Below, piece by piece: positions 25,518 to 53,600 of a DNA stretch of 64,000 nt; the first letter of the stretch is position 1; every line of letters begins with the position of its first letter. The stretch lies in contig NC_053121.1 in the NCBI RefSeq assembly GCF_010015445.1, positions 33,307,934-33,371,933 of the forward strand, in the 5' to 3' direction. The notes beneath the pieces are model-generated. The model was given only the letters and a program-made list of their open reading frames with translations, was not told where the DNA came from and searched no databases. The stretch comes from Perca fluviatilis (Eukaryota > Chordata > Actinopteri > Perciformes > Percidae). A program made the translations under genes and the position numbers.

Positions 25518-26250
25518 CAGTCCTTCCAGAGTTTTTTTGTGATTGTTGCGGGCAAAAATCCTTGATTATGCAGCACGTTTTCTTAAAGAATGCGATGGAA
25601 TATGCGGGATATTTATGCAATTTTATGCAATGAAATTGCGGGAACTTCCAAAAACTGCGGTTTGATGAAAAAGAGAAAAAAAAGTGATTCCCCCATCACC
25701 CTGCTTTTTTTCTTTTTTTTCAAAAAATAGTTTACAGATATTGCAATACATAAACAAATAAGATACAAAAATATATACAAATAATATAATATGAAAGTAA
25801 AAATAAAAGTAATAGTCTAAACAGAGGGAAATAAAAGACAGACTTTCAAAAATCGTTAATAATATAGACAGCAAAGAAATTTGAGTAGACATCAGATATT
25901 AAGATAGCTTTCTTATGGGATACCAATTTAAGAGACTCAACGTACATGTCAAATTCAACCTCCAACACCTGCTTTTCGATGATGTTCACATCGCGTAATT
26001 ACGTCACTTCATAACATTCCCATGGCAACAGGGGAAAATGGCTGCTCTTGTGTGAAGTAAACGCAACATTTTTTCAACTTTCCGCGAAGATATATGTGAC
26101 TTTTTTGCAACGTAAATGCGGGGATTATGAAATCATGCAAGCCAAGTGAGGCGTATTTGAAAAAATGCGGCCCCCGTATAAATATGCAGACTTTGGCTGA
26201 TTATGCATTGAATTATGCGATCGCATAATCGCGTTTTTCTGGAGGGACTG
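25518..26250. mobile_element. MITE with 6-bp target duplication and nested insert
   Basis: Left end CAGTCCTTCCAGAGTTTTTT and right end TTTTTCTGGAGGGACTG, flanked on both sides by ACCAGT (25,512-25,517 and 26,251-26,256). Internal text alternates ATTATGCA and GCGGG motifs. An A/T-rich segment at about 25,690-25,960 interrupts the element. No transposase. Confidence 0.85.
25695..25960 (-). mobile_element. AT-rich insert, possible retroelement tail
   Basis: Starts with a T-rich run on the + strand (a poly(A)-like tail on the - strand) and then an A-rich, low-G sequence unlike the host MITE. This suggests a 5'-truncated LINE insertion on the - strand. No coding motif is seen. Confidence 0.35.
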
Positions 26251-26391
26251 ACCAGTAGTTTAACTTGTCTTTACTTAACCAAACCGTTAAATAAAAAAAT
26301 AAAAAGCAGATTTCGTATAGTCATATGTGGATGTGGAGTTGCTTTCTAAGGCACTAAAAATGTTCCTACTGATGAAGACTTTTTGCTGGGT

Positions 26392-26599
26392 CTTTAAAGA
26401 AACACTAAAGAACTTTTCCCGCTTCGGTCCCCCTACAGGTTGGAAGCGGAATTGTCCATTACATCATATAGTCCAGTTCATTCGAACTACAGATCCGCTA
26501 CCCGATCTGGCAAACTTGCATAATGTAATGTAATCGACAATTCCACTTCCAACCTGTAGGCGGACCGAAGCAGGAAACGTTCTCTAGTGTTGCTTTAAA
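26392..26599. mobile_element. TTAA-flanked MITE, family E
   Basis: TTAA then AGAAACACTAAAGAAC at the left, and GTTCTCTAGTGTTGCT then TTAA at the right. The arms also share CCTACAGGTTGGAAGCGGAA and its near inverse. It is about 208 bp and nearly a full hairpin. Confidence 0.85.
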
Positions 26600-29500
26600 T
26601 CATGAAGAAGACCCCACCATTGGACAGTTCAACATTATACAAAGCTAACCCTAACCCCACATAAAGTATGTCCTATTAAAAATCGGTCTCAAATTTTGTT
26701 CACAGATTAGGTTTATCTCACTTAACAGACAGATGAAAATGAAACATCCAGTTCACATTGTATTCACATAATTTCACCATGACCATTTGTGGTCGGGTTA
26801 GTGAATCACGCTGCTCATTTGTAGCTCACGATGATGATGAAGAGAAATAGTCAACAATGCTGTTCAGCGAATCTCAGTTCATAATGTATGTGAGGCTGCC
26901 ACAGACCATGTTTTGTCTTTTATCATGTAACATACAGTATATCTGATAATTTCAAATCCAACCATTCAATATACATTTTTGTTTTCTGTCATCTGCATCT
27001 CAGTGTTTGGAATGTAGTGCGTAGCTGAAAAGCAGGATGCATGCAGAGCATCTTTGCTGTTCAAATCTGAGAAAAGCCATTTAATCCTACTAGTACCTAA
27101 CAGAACATCTGCAATCCCCTCTTTATCTGACAAGACATCGCAAAGATTTACTATAATCTGTAACTTATTCTTATCTTGTTTTATCCCCATAAATAAGTAA
27201 TGTGACTGATTCTCAGCTATGGCATACAGCAGTAATTCCTATTTCCTATGTGAGTTTTTGTTTTGTAATAATTGGCACCCCTGGAGAGAAAAAGTACTTC
27301 CTTCACTCAAGACACCGAACACAAATAAAAAAGTATATATGAAACAAAATTACAGGAAAGTAATTAATACATTCATATCCTTGTTATGCAATATAATATA
27401 ATATGTTCTTTATTTGCCAAGTACATTCATACATTCGAGGAATATTTCCTCTGCATCCTAACTAATTAGGAGCGCCCTGGGCACCAGACATAGTCCTGAG
27501 CCTGGGGACCAACTGCAGTTGTAATGCCAGTGCACTAATGCATGTCACTACTGAATTTTAAATGAAACCTTTAACAGACACGTCTTTGCTTGCCTCTAGA
27601 CTAAATTATTGAATGTTTTCGTTGAAGTTGCTGCTCCCAGGGAGTCTCCCTTCTCTTATTTCTTTACTTTATTTGATGTGTCCTGTTGGGCATTTCCTAC
27701 AGTCATGTTTCTGTATCAGCCACACACAACACAAATATACAAAATTGATGCAACAACTGTGTACAATTCTGCAGGCAGTTAGGTATGTTGGGGCATAATA
27801 CAAATCCAGAATGTGTTTTAGAAAGCAGGGCAGCTGTCTGCTGTCACAGTTATCTGTCGTAATCTGATGTAGGATCCAGATCACAGACTGGAAAAAAATG
27901 GTCTGTTTTCAACAGATCCAGCCCTGCACAAATCCCTGTTTGTTCTTTCTCCTCGACTTCTTCCTCCACCTCATCATTCTCTTCCTTAGCCTCTCACTCG
28001 GCAGTTTTGTCACCAACTGAATCGTTCATCTGTTCATCCCTTAAACAAGTTGCCCTTGGCTCGATGCCTCGCTTTGTTATTATTGTCAGAGCTGTGAGTA
28101 TTCAGTGTGGTCATTTCAGTTTAGCATTTCAAATGGTTTCCATGAGAACACAAGAGATTGGAATTGTGAAGATTCTGCCAGAAATGCAGAATTGTCTGTA
28201 GTGTTTAGCAAAAATGTGATGCAGAAGCAGTGAATTGTGGATCAATGCTTGGATTTTCGCAGGAGAGATAAACAGAGTTTAATTCATGAAAATCAAGATT
28301 TGGTCATTTCGTCCAGAGTTTACACAAAGTACAACAAAGTTAGCTTTTTTATGCTCAAACCCATTGTGGGACTCATAGCTGCGAAGTGTTTTGATGCCAG
28401 ATATAAATTCATAGCACCGTCCACTAGGTTTTTATTTTCACAATTTTCTTCCTGACTGACCAAAGAAAGGCTAAATTTCTTTGTGATGGTAATGTGTTCC
28501 AATTACGATGGGAAAGGGTAATTTTATTGCACAGCGAGAATGGCACGCACTTCACATAAATTTAGAAATGTCTTTGTTTTTCTCAGAAAGGATGAAGTGA
28601 TTACATTACAGCCTTTTGTGTCGCTGTCATTCTTCCAGCATGGTGGCGTCTCCCTCTTCTGTAAGCATTCCCCATGCAGGCTCTGCTTTGTCATGCCAGA
28701 ACATGGCAAAATTATATTAACATCTTTCTGCTCTTACGTTAATATATTCAGAATGACTGCATGCAGTGTTATGGGATTGTGTGAAAACACCACTCCTCCT
28801 CTCCCCATCCTCCTCATTGCTTCCCGATACATTTATCCATCTGCAAAAGCAAATGAAACCAGAGGAGGTCTGGTGTGTTCTTGGTGCCAAATTTATTTCC
28901 AACGTGGATGAGGCTCGCAGAGGGATTATGTCATGATTGCCAAAAACAATCAAACCCAGGCCGTGGGGCTGCAGACTGAAGTGGTGCTGCTCTGAGCATC
29001 ATCATAACCTTGAAAGACCTTCACTGGCGGAGAGAAGAGAGTCAAGAGGGCCTCTTAGTCATATCTGTGCAGATAGCGCCCCCTGTTGATCATCCTGGAA
29101 ACAAACAAGGATTAGCATTAAAGCAGATGGGAACTGCTGGGCACACTAATGCGTTTGAGGCTCATAAGAATCACTGTATACAGTAGGTCCTCTCATGGAC
29201 AGAGTCCCAGGGAACACAAACTTATCCATGCTTTTACTTCATAAAGGCGAGATCTGATTCTGGTATATTCTCTTGTTCAAATCATTTCTAGCAGAAATCC
29301 TGCTGGTGACCATTGCCGCCTCTTCAAGGACCCTTGTTGGTCCCTGGACTCCATTTTAAGGGTAACTGATCTCAGGTGTATACTATTGAATTACCTAATA
29401 TTATAGCCACCACAAAGGTTATTATTGTGGATTGATGAATGGATGGAGTTCAATGAAACTGAATATCAAGCGAAAAAATGGACATATACTGTAATGTAGC

Positions 29501-29700
29501 CTACACAATAGGCGTACATTAAGTTGTATTCGTTACATATGATTTATTTGTATTATAGGCATTTAATGGCTCTCAATCATAATTTTGACAGCCTTTTTTG
29601 TAAGTCAGCTTGAAAATAAAATCATATTTAAATGTCCGTTTTGTATTTTATACAGTACGGTCTAGCTTGTTATATCCCAAAATCAGAGGTAATCTTATCT
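26600..29700. other. gene-free stretch upstream of smu1
   Basis: No supported exon. A short retroelement-tail-like string (CTTTATTTGCCAAGTACATT) occurs near 27,407. The 28,450-28,990 segment is unique-looking and could hold non-coding conserved DNA. Confidence 0.4.
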
Positions 29701-29841
29701 ACCACCTCCACACACTGAGCGTTTTATTTTGAAGGTCCCTAACTAACTCCCCCAGTACTTCCGTGTTTGCGTGTCCTGCATGTCTTGCTTCTCCTGCAGG
29801 CTCAAGAGTGTCTTGTGGCTACTTATTTGAGATAAATAATC
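29700..29841 (+). promoter_or_regulatory. smu1: probable smu1 5'UTR and core promoter area
   Basis: The stretch directly before the smu1 start codon contains ACTTCCGTG, an ETS-like core common in housekeeping promoters, and short in-frame stops before the ATG. No TATA box is evident. The exact transcription start cannot be fixed. Confidence 0.35.
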
Positions 29842-36404
<6,563 letters not shown>

Positions 36405-36597
36405 GGTGTTTGATTCCAAACTGAGACGGGACGTTTGTCACCCAGCAGCTGCTCGCCTCACTCCTGGACACTGCTCTGCCCCTTCTGTTTGGTCTTTGTC
36501 TTTTTACAGCACTGGGGGAATCCCTCTATTTCAGGTCACTGTGAAGTTGAGGTTTTGGTATACATGTTGACAATCTCAATGGCACCATAGGTTTTAC

Positions 36598-37013
36598 TAG
36601 GGTTGGGCACCGTTTGGACTTTAATGATACGGATTCCAATTGCGATTCTTCCTTATGATTCCAGTTCTTATCTATATTTTCAGATTCTTTGAGGGGCGGA
36701 GTTGAAACGGGTCACATGCTTATTTCACAAATAAGAGGAAAGTTTTATTTTGATTCAATGGTGGGTTGCAGTTTTACCGGGCTTTTTCAGCGTAAACTAA
36801 AGCCACACTAGAGCGCCGCTTGCTGTGCTCCATGGCTGCAACACAACAAGCGCCCAGCCGCTACGGAAACCAAAATTCGCGCATGTTAAATTTGGAACCT
36901 GTGATCAGATTTGAAACCAAATCCTCCAAACGATTCCAATAAAGAAACTATTCCACTGCTCGTAATTTTTTAATTGATTCCAAGTAGGAATCGGTTCTCG
37001 CTGCCCAACCCTA
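36598..37013. mobile_element. hAT-like MITE in the smu1 3'UTR
   Basis: Inverted ends TAGGGTTGGGCACCGTTTGG and CTGCCCAACCCTA. The flanks GGTTTTAC and GGCTTTAC match at 7 of 8 bases, consistent with an old 8-bp duplication. No open frame. Confidence 0.85.
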
Positions 37014-38164
37014 GGCTTTACCTATTCAGCTGCATGTTCACATCAGCACCGGTGCTCTTCTTTTACACAGCTGAATATCAGCAACTAATGGCAGTTTGGG
37101 GGTTTTCGAGTGTTTGCACAGCAGAGCCTTGTTCAACTGAATCCGTTAAGTCTAAGAAACCGTTTGTCCATTTAATGATAGCTTACAAAGAAACATCATT
37201 TGCTTTACTTTAATGAATTTTTTTTTAATTTGTAAGGGTATGTGTCATGTTGTTTAAGTGGTGGATTTTTGGAAAGAAACTCTTCAAAATGTGACCCACA
37301 CATACAATTATTACAAATACTCGTAACTGTTCATTACACGCATTAAGAAAGGTGCTTCCATGTTTATCCAGATTAAAAAAGAAAAAAAAAAGATTTCATT
37401 CATTCATCCATGATATTGTTTCAGTTGCAGGTAAAATTAAACAAAAGGTTCTGCTGTTCAACACCTGAGCTTTACAGACATTTAGTAATTTAATTTTTGG
37501 GGGCTTCAACTTCAGAGAGAGGAGGGGAGATGTCAGATGTCCGGGGGGAGGAGTGTAGCTACTAGACTCAGTTTTGTTTTTAAAATGTTCACTCTTTTGT
37601 AAATATGTTTTTTTATTTGCATTTTTGTTTAGTTTTTTTCCAAGAAGACCTGGTTAAGTAGTATTTTATTGTTTTTTTTTTTCTTTTGAATTTCTAACTA
37701 GAATTGAATGGCATCACTCTACAATTCTTTTAGATATATTTTTTTCTGAAATTATTGTTCTTTAAACGTGGAGAACCACATAATACATTAAATGTAATAA
37801 CAAAGTCATTGTAAGGCATTTTTTCCCCCACACTGCACATACATTTGGTATGAGACATAATATTTGAAGTTTCTATAACTTGCTGGGTGTATGTATTTCC
37901 TGTTATTATATCTCGTCTGTGCCATTAAAGCTATTTAACCAGAACAGAAGAAAGCACCTTTACATTGTGTTGACCTGTGGTGTTGGAGAACCGGAATATT
38001 ATCCAATCAGAGAATATGAAAAGATTTTTTTCATTACAAAACATCGTTTTATGGAACTTTAGACTTTTAAAAAACCCTAAAAATAACCAAGTGCCCAGTC
38101 ATGCATGCTGCCTCTGTGTAACAGAAAGATGGAGAGATGAGGAGTTGACTGAGTTTGATCCCTG

Positions 38165-38170
38165 AATAAA
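38165..38170 (+). promoter_or_regulatory. smu1: candidate smu1 poly(A) signal
   Basis: AATAAA within CCTGAATAAACTCTGG. Confidence 0.4.
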
Positions 38171-38256
38171 CTCTGGGTGGATGGTTGTTAGTACAGCAGC
38201 TCAGAGTGTGAAGTTAGTCAGCGAGACTGATGCCAGGATTTTGATTACGCATTCAA

Positions 38257-38262
38257 AATAAA
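38257..38262 (+). promoter_or_regulatory. smu1: candidate smu1 distal poly(A) signal
   Basis: AATAAA within TTCAAAATAAAAGCCTG. It is the last good hexamer before the next repeat. Confidence 0.4.
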
Positions 38263-38696
38263 AGCCTGAATTTGTAACTTTTACCTAGTCTGTTTAAGAG
38301 TTGGAAAGTGTCAGCTACTGACTTTGCATCTCTGCTGCTGTTTGCATCTGTTGTCACCTTTTATAAAATGTTCTCTTAAAAGAGTCTGAATATCTGCTGA
38401 ATATGTTTTTAGGTCAATGTGATTTATTTATACTTGAATCTTGAGCTACAGTGTTCAGTGTTACAACTCATGTTCTGGGAACTTTTTCTTGATTTCTGTT
38501 CCTTATAATGGTAAAGTATAAGAAAATGACATGATAATTTAAGTAACCTGCTGGTTGGTGAATTCTCCACCTTGCCATATCCAACTGACATTGCAAGGAA
38601 CAAATTGTAAGACTTATTTTATTTTTTTAACCGCTTGCATGCCTTACATGTGGCTTTATGTATTGTACTTGACGGGTGAAAACAATCCTACATTTT

Positions 38697-39041
38697 GGGG
38701 CTGCAACCGACAATCATTTTTATTATTGATTAGTCACCTGATTATTTTCTCGAGTAATTGTTTTGTCAGAAAATGGTGAGAAATGCTTATAAGAATTTTC
38801 CAGAGCCAAAGGTGGCACCTTTCACATTCCTTGATTTATCCAACCATCAGTCTTAACACCTGAGTGAATTCACTTTGGTCTCATATCTCACAAAGAAAAG
38901 CAGCAAATCCTGCTATTTGAGAAATTGATACAGAGGTTTTTTGGCCTTTTTTTAAGTTTATTTTCTTTTAGAAAAATTAAAATTAAAAAATCGAAACAGT
39001 TTACATTTTTTTTCTGTTGGTTGACTAATTGTTTCAACTCT
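38697..39041. mobile_element. hAT-like MITE between smu1 and cpxm1-like gene
   Basis: GGGGCTGCAACCGACAATCA at the left and GACTAATTGTTTCAACTCTA at the right are typical ends of the abundant fish repeat made of CGATTA-rich arms. The copy is diverged and its duplication is unclear. Confidence 0.65.
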
Positions 39042-39384
39042 ACTTCTTATTTAAACATTCATATTCCTCACTGCTATTTATTCTATTATTTATTCTATTT
39101 AGTTAATTTATGAAAGGGGACAGTGCAAATTAATAAAACGCATGATTTTACATGGGTTAAAAATGCCAGAATTTGCCAAAAGGGTATTTTTCATGCGTTG
39201 TCCCCTGCCCTTGATTCAATCAGGAGAGACTTTATTGTAGATATGCAAAGGTTTATTGTACATATGAATAATATGAAATGTACAGTCTTTGGAGATTAGA
39301 CTCCATCGTTATAAAAATTATTTTTAATGGTTAGAGAAATTTGTAAATTAGCAACAAAACAAAGCACAACGCAGAACTTACAAC

Positions 39385-39872
39385 TAGTGGTGGAATGTAA
39401 CTAAGTACATTTACTCAAGTACTGTACTTAAGTAAACATTTTTGGTAGTTGTACTTTACTTGAGTCTTTTCTTTTCATGCCACTTTCTACTTATACTCGG
39501 CTACATTTCAGAGAGAAATATTGTACTTTTTACTCCACTACACTCATCTGACAGCTTTAGTTACCAGTTACTTTCAGTTACTGGATTTTTGCACACAAAC
39601 CACATGTAGTTTATAACATACAATGTTTTAATATTTAATTAAATTACCCAACAATGTAACGGCCTTCAAGTAGCCTACAGCTGAAGTGATTAGACCATTA
39701 AACATTGAACTGTACTTTCAGTACATTTTACTGATAATACCTACTTACTTACTTACATACTTTTACTTAACTAACATTTTCAATGCAGGACTTTTACTTG
39801 TACTAGTATTTTTACAGTATGGTATTAGTACTTTAACTTAAGTAAAGGATCTGAATACTTCTTCCACCACTG
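39385..39872. mobile_element. hAT-like MITE, family G, complete
   Basis: Ends TAGTGGTGGAATGTAACTAA and CTTCTTCCACCACTG, with a perfect 8-bp target duplication CTTACAAC at 39,377-39,384 and 39,873-39,880. The interior is full of AAGTAC/GTACTT motifs. It ends about 145 bp before the cpxm1-like start codon, so it forms part of that promoter region. Confidence 0.95.
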
Positions 39873-40017
39873 CTTACAACACAGCTTTTATTTTTCCAAG
39901 CTGTGACTGGAAGTTGGTTTTTGCGTTGGGGGTGACTTGATGGTGTTGCGGAGCGGCAGGTCAGGGAGGTTGAATGGCTCTTTGGTGTCAGAGGGGTTTC
40001 TGCATGGAGGAGATACT

Positions 40018-49008
<8,991 letters not shown>

Positions 49009-49982
49009 GTGAGTGAACATATTGCTCTTTTACAACATTCAAACTCAACTCCTATCTCTATAGGCTACTCCTTTGTACATTTCCCCTGTCTTCTGCTTTC
49101 AAGGCATTATTGTTGTAAGGATGGTAACAGCTTGTGTGGGTGAATTACAGTGGTATGACTTTCCCTTTCTCATTTTATTAGGCCATGCAACATGAAGCAT
49201 TTACAGCTAAAATCCAGAAAAACACATGAATAGCACCATGACGTTCCCCTTTCTGCTACTGAGTAACACGATGAATCAATTCATACATAGGCCTACAAAT
49301 ATGGAGAATTTAACAATTAAAGAGGATGGTGCAGTACACCTATTCACTTAAGGTAGGCTATGTTATAACCTTTGGAAACATAGTCTATATCTTTTAGGTT
49401 TCCTACTCATTTGCTTGTAATTTTTCATTTGGAATGTAGCAGGACTGGTTGATTTTAAAGAAATAACATAGGCCTAACCAAAAAATAGATAAGCATGTAC
49501 TTTTAAACAGCATTTAACAGCTTCCATGATGTAACAGTAGGTCTAGACTTCTTAAAAAATGATATCCACTTTGTAGCCAGGTAAATATGTTGGCTAGTAT
49601 AGCTTAGCTTAAGTGAACCCTTTTTTAACCCAAAAGCAGTGAATGAATATGTGAATCAATATGTTTGCACATTGCTTCGTCAGTGTTATGATGACAACGC
49701 TATTTGGTTAGAATGGGGCCCAAAAAAGAATTGTTTAGGTTTAAAGAAATTATTATGGTTTGGTGTTGGTTGGGGTGCCTTCGTCGTCATGGTTACAATA
49801 ATAAAGTGGTTACTTACTGTTATGGAACGGTCATTTAAAACTAAACAAAAACAACATTGACTATCGGGTTGAAAGGAGACACGAACATCAGCCTGCTGTG
49901 ATTAAGTTCAATATTTAGCTAGTCAGTATCCAGTACGAGCACCTCCCCTCGCGGACTTTGTGTCTGGACAGTTGAAGACATA
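49009..49982. other. interval between cpxm1-like exon 5 and the next first exon
   Basis: No sixth cpxm1-like exon is found. A 73-codon open frame at 49,639-49,860 (with FGVGWGAFVVMVTIIKWLL, a hydrophobic run) has no splice support and is probably chance. The last 120 bp, with CTCCCCTCGCGGAC, look like a promoter or 5'UTR of the following exon. Confidence 0.4.
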
Positions 49983-50222
49983 ATGGAGGGCTCCGGAGAA
50001 ACGGAGACTAGTGTGAGTCGAGGCGCGGGCCCTGACTCGCCGAGACCCCGGAATGAGGACCGTGCCGCGGCGTTGCGATTCGTGGCAGAGAGTGTGCTGA
50101 GCGAGAGGAAGGAGGAGGAGGAGGAGGAGGAGAGGGATATCTGCTTCAACATCCTCTCCTCCTTTATCAACAGCCTGGACGACCGACAGTGGGAGACCAT
50201 ACGGGACAGGATGAGAGAACCA
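49983..50222 (+). CDS. first coding exon of an unrecognised acidic protein
   Basis: ATG at 49,983 opens an 80-codon frame ending at a good donor (CCA then GTAAGT at 50,223), phase 0. The base composition is CpG-rich and unlike its AT-rich flanks, as expected for a 5' exon. The product is polar, with a run of eight Glu in SERKEEEEEEEERD, then an amphipathic, helix-like part FNILSSFINSLDDRQWETIR. I do not recognise the family. It could be the start of an independent gene on the + strand lying inside or after the cpxm1-like gene. No further exon can be joined before the satellite. Confidence 0.55.
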
Positions 50223-50617
50223 GTAAGTTAACTGCCAGCTAGCTACCTGTAACCTGCCATAGACATAGCTAGCTAGCTAAAGTCAGTATAAATCTATGGC
50301 TACCAGCTAGCTAACTTAACGGTACTTTACCTATGCACAAAACACACCTGTTATCTCGTAGTGCTTTCTTTGACAGAAAGTCTGGTTCCTGCTGAACAAA
50401 TCTTTACTCATACAAAAGTAGGCATAGCTAGCTAGTTAGTTGCATTTGGTTATTGTTTAACAGAAAATAATTCAAACCAAAATGTCCAAAGACGACGCTG
50501 AACTTGGCTCCACATTCGCTCCGGGTTCTCTTTAACTTTCGATTCCACCTTAAAAAAAATGCCTGTTTCAGCCATTGGGTGGCAGTGTTTATCTCAAAAT
50601 TGTACATATAGCCTACA

Positions 50618-53600
50618 TAACAACAAATGCTGACTTTGCACTGCCCCCTTACTGCCAAAAATGGTTGTCCGTTGAATTTCTCACATGATTCACATACTAT
50701 AGATTATTATGTTTCCAATGATGCCCCATATGTCCATATTTACTGTAGAATTATTGAGAAACTCGAGTTCAAAAATACGCATTTGGACATATTTTGACGT
50801 TGATATTGCAACACATGCTGACTTTGCACTGCCCCCTAACGGCCAAAAATGGTTGTCCGTTGAATTTCTCACCTGATTCACATACTATAGATTAAAATGT
50901 TTGCAATAATGCCCCATATGTCCATATTTACTGTATAATTACGGAGACAATCGAGTTCAAAAATACATATTTTGACATTGCTGTTGCAACAGATGCTGAG
51001 TTTGCACTGCCCCCTAACGGCCAAAAATGGTTGTCCGTTGAATTTCTCACCTGATTCACATACTATAGATTAAAATGTTTCCAATGATGCCCCATATGTC
51101 CATATTTACTGTAGAATTATTGAGAAACTCGAGTTCAAAAATACGCATTTGGACATATTTTGACGTTGATATTGCAACACATGCTGACTTTGCACTGCCC
51201 CCCAACGGCCAAATATGGTTGTCCGTTGAATTTCTCACCTGATTCACATACTATAGATTATTATGTTTCCAATGATGCCCCAAATGTCCATATTTACTGT
51301 AGAATTACGGAGAAAATCGAGTTCAAAAATACATATTTTGACGTTGATATTGCAACACATGCTGACTTTGCACTGCCCCCTAACGGCCAAAAATGGTTGT
51401 CCGTTGAATTTCTCACCTGATTCACATACTATAGATTATTATGTTTCCAATGATGCCCCAAATGTCCATATTTACTGTAGAATTACGGAGAAAATCGAGT
51501 TCAAAAATACATATTTTGACGTTGATATTGCAACACATGCTGACTTTGCACTGCCCCCTAACGGCCAAAAATGGTTGTCCGTTGAATTTCTCACCTGATT
51601 CACATACTATAGATTAAAATGTTTGCAATAATGCCCCATATGTCCATATTTACTGTATAATTACGGAGACAATCGAGTTCAAAAATACATATTTTGACAT
51701 TGCTGTTGCAACAGATGCTGAGTTTGCACTGCCCCCTAACGGCCAAAAATGGTTGTTCGTTGAATTTCTCACCTGATTCACATACTATAGATTAAAATGT
51801 TTCCAATGATGCCCCATATGTCCATATTTACTGTAGAATTATTGAGAAACTCGAGTTCAAAAATACGCATTTGGACATATTTTGACGTTGATATTGCAAC
51901 ACATGCTGACTTTGCACTGCCCCCCAACGGCCAAATATGGTTGTCCGTTGAATTTCTCACCTGATTCACATACTATAGATTATTATGTTTCCAATGATGC
52001 CCCAAATGTCCATATTTACTGTAGAATTACAGAGAAAATCGAGTTCAAAAATACATATTTTGACGTTGATATTGCAACACATGCTGACTTTGCACTGCCC
52101 CCAACGGCCAAAAATGGTTGTCCGTTGAATTTCTCACCTGATTCACATACTATAGATTATTATGTTTCCAATGATGCCCCAAATGTCCATATTTACTGTA
52201 GAATTACGGAGAAAATCGAGTTCAAAAATACATATTTTGACGTTGATATTGCAACACATGCTGACTTTGCACTGCCCCCTAACGGCCAAAAATGGTTGTC
52301 CGTTGAATTTCTCACCTGATTCACATACTATAGATTAAAATGTTTCCAATGATGCCCCATATGTCCATATTTACTGTAGAATTACGGAGAAAATCGAGTT
52401 CAAAAAATTACATATTTTGACATTGATATTGCAACACATGCTGACTTTGCACTGCCCCCTAACGGCCAAAAATGGTTGTCCGTTGAATTTCTCACCTGAT
52501 TCACATACTATAGATTATTATGTTTCCAATGATGCCCCAAATGTCCATATTTACTGTAGAATTACGGAGAAAATCGAGTTCAAAAATTACATATTTTGAC
52601 GTTGATATTGCAACACATGCTGACTTTGCACTTGCCCCCTAACGGCCAAAAATGGTTGTCCGTTGAATTTCTCACCTGATTCACATACTATAGATTATTA
52701 TGTTTTCCAATGATGCCCCAAATGTCCATATTTACTGTAGAATTACGGGAGAAAATCGAGTTCAAAAATACATATTTTGACGTTGATATTGCAACACATG
52801 CTGACTTTGCACTGCCCCCTAACGGCCAAAAATGGTTGTCCGTTGAATTTCTCACCTGATTCACATACTATAGATTATTATGTTTCCAATGATGCCCCAA
52901 ATGTCCATATTTACTGTAGAATTACGGAGAAAATCGAGTTCAAAAATACATATTTTGACGTTGATATTGCAACACATGCTGACTTTGCACTGCCCCCTAA
53001 CGGCCAAAAATGGTTGTCCGTTGAATTTCTCACCTGATTCACATACTATAGATTAAAATGTTTCCAATGATGCCCCAAATGTCCATATTTACTGTAGAAT
53101 TATTGAGAAAATCGAGTTCAAAAATACACATTTTGACATATTTTGACGTTGATATTGCAACAGATGCTGACTTTGCACTGCCCCCTAACGGCCAAAAATG
53201 GTTGTCCGTTGGATTTCTCACCTGATTCACATACTATAGATTAAAATGTTTCCAATGATGCCCCAAATGTCCATATTTACTGTAGAATTATTGAGAAAAT
53301 CGAGTTCAAAAATACGCATTTGGACATATTTTGACGTTGATATTGCAACAGATGCTGACTTTGCACTGCCCTCAACGGCCAAAAATGGTTGTCCGTTGGA
53401 TTTCTCACCTGATTCACATACTATAGATTAATATGTTTCCAATGATGCCCCAAATGTCCATATTTACTGTAGAATTATTGAGAAAATCGAGTTCAAAAAT
53501 ACGCATTTTGACATATTTTGACGTTGATATTGCAACACATGCTGACTTTGTCACTGCCCCCTAACGGCCAAAAATGGTTGTCCGTTGGATTTCTCACCTG

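Larger units (their letters stand above)
36405..38280 (+). other. smu1: smu1 3'UTR (extent inferred)
   Basis: Runs from the stop codon to the last plausible polyadenylation signal. It contains an inserted MITE at 36,598-37,013 and T-rich segments. Candidate hexamers are ATTAAA at 37,924, AATAAA at 38,165 and AATAAA at 38,257, so the transcript end may vary. Confidence 0.5.

Noticed and set aside
39937..40017. Upstream ATG extending the cpxm1-like first exon by 27 codons
   Set aside because: The extension would put polar residues before the signal peptide, whereas the ATG at 40,018 has the better context and begins the hydrophobic leader directly.
49639..49860. 73-codon frame with a hydrophobic run
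   Set aside because: It has no splice support, lies in AT-rich DNA, and is not similar to the missing cpxm1 domain.
51160..53037. Repeated open frames of 60-145 codons in the satellite
   Set aside because: Unit lengths near 177-180 bp keep a chance frame open. The sequence between units varies like DNA, stops appear in 188-bp units, and no start or splice context is shared.
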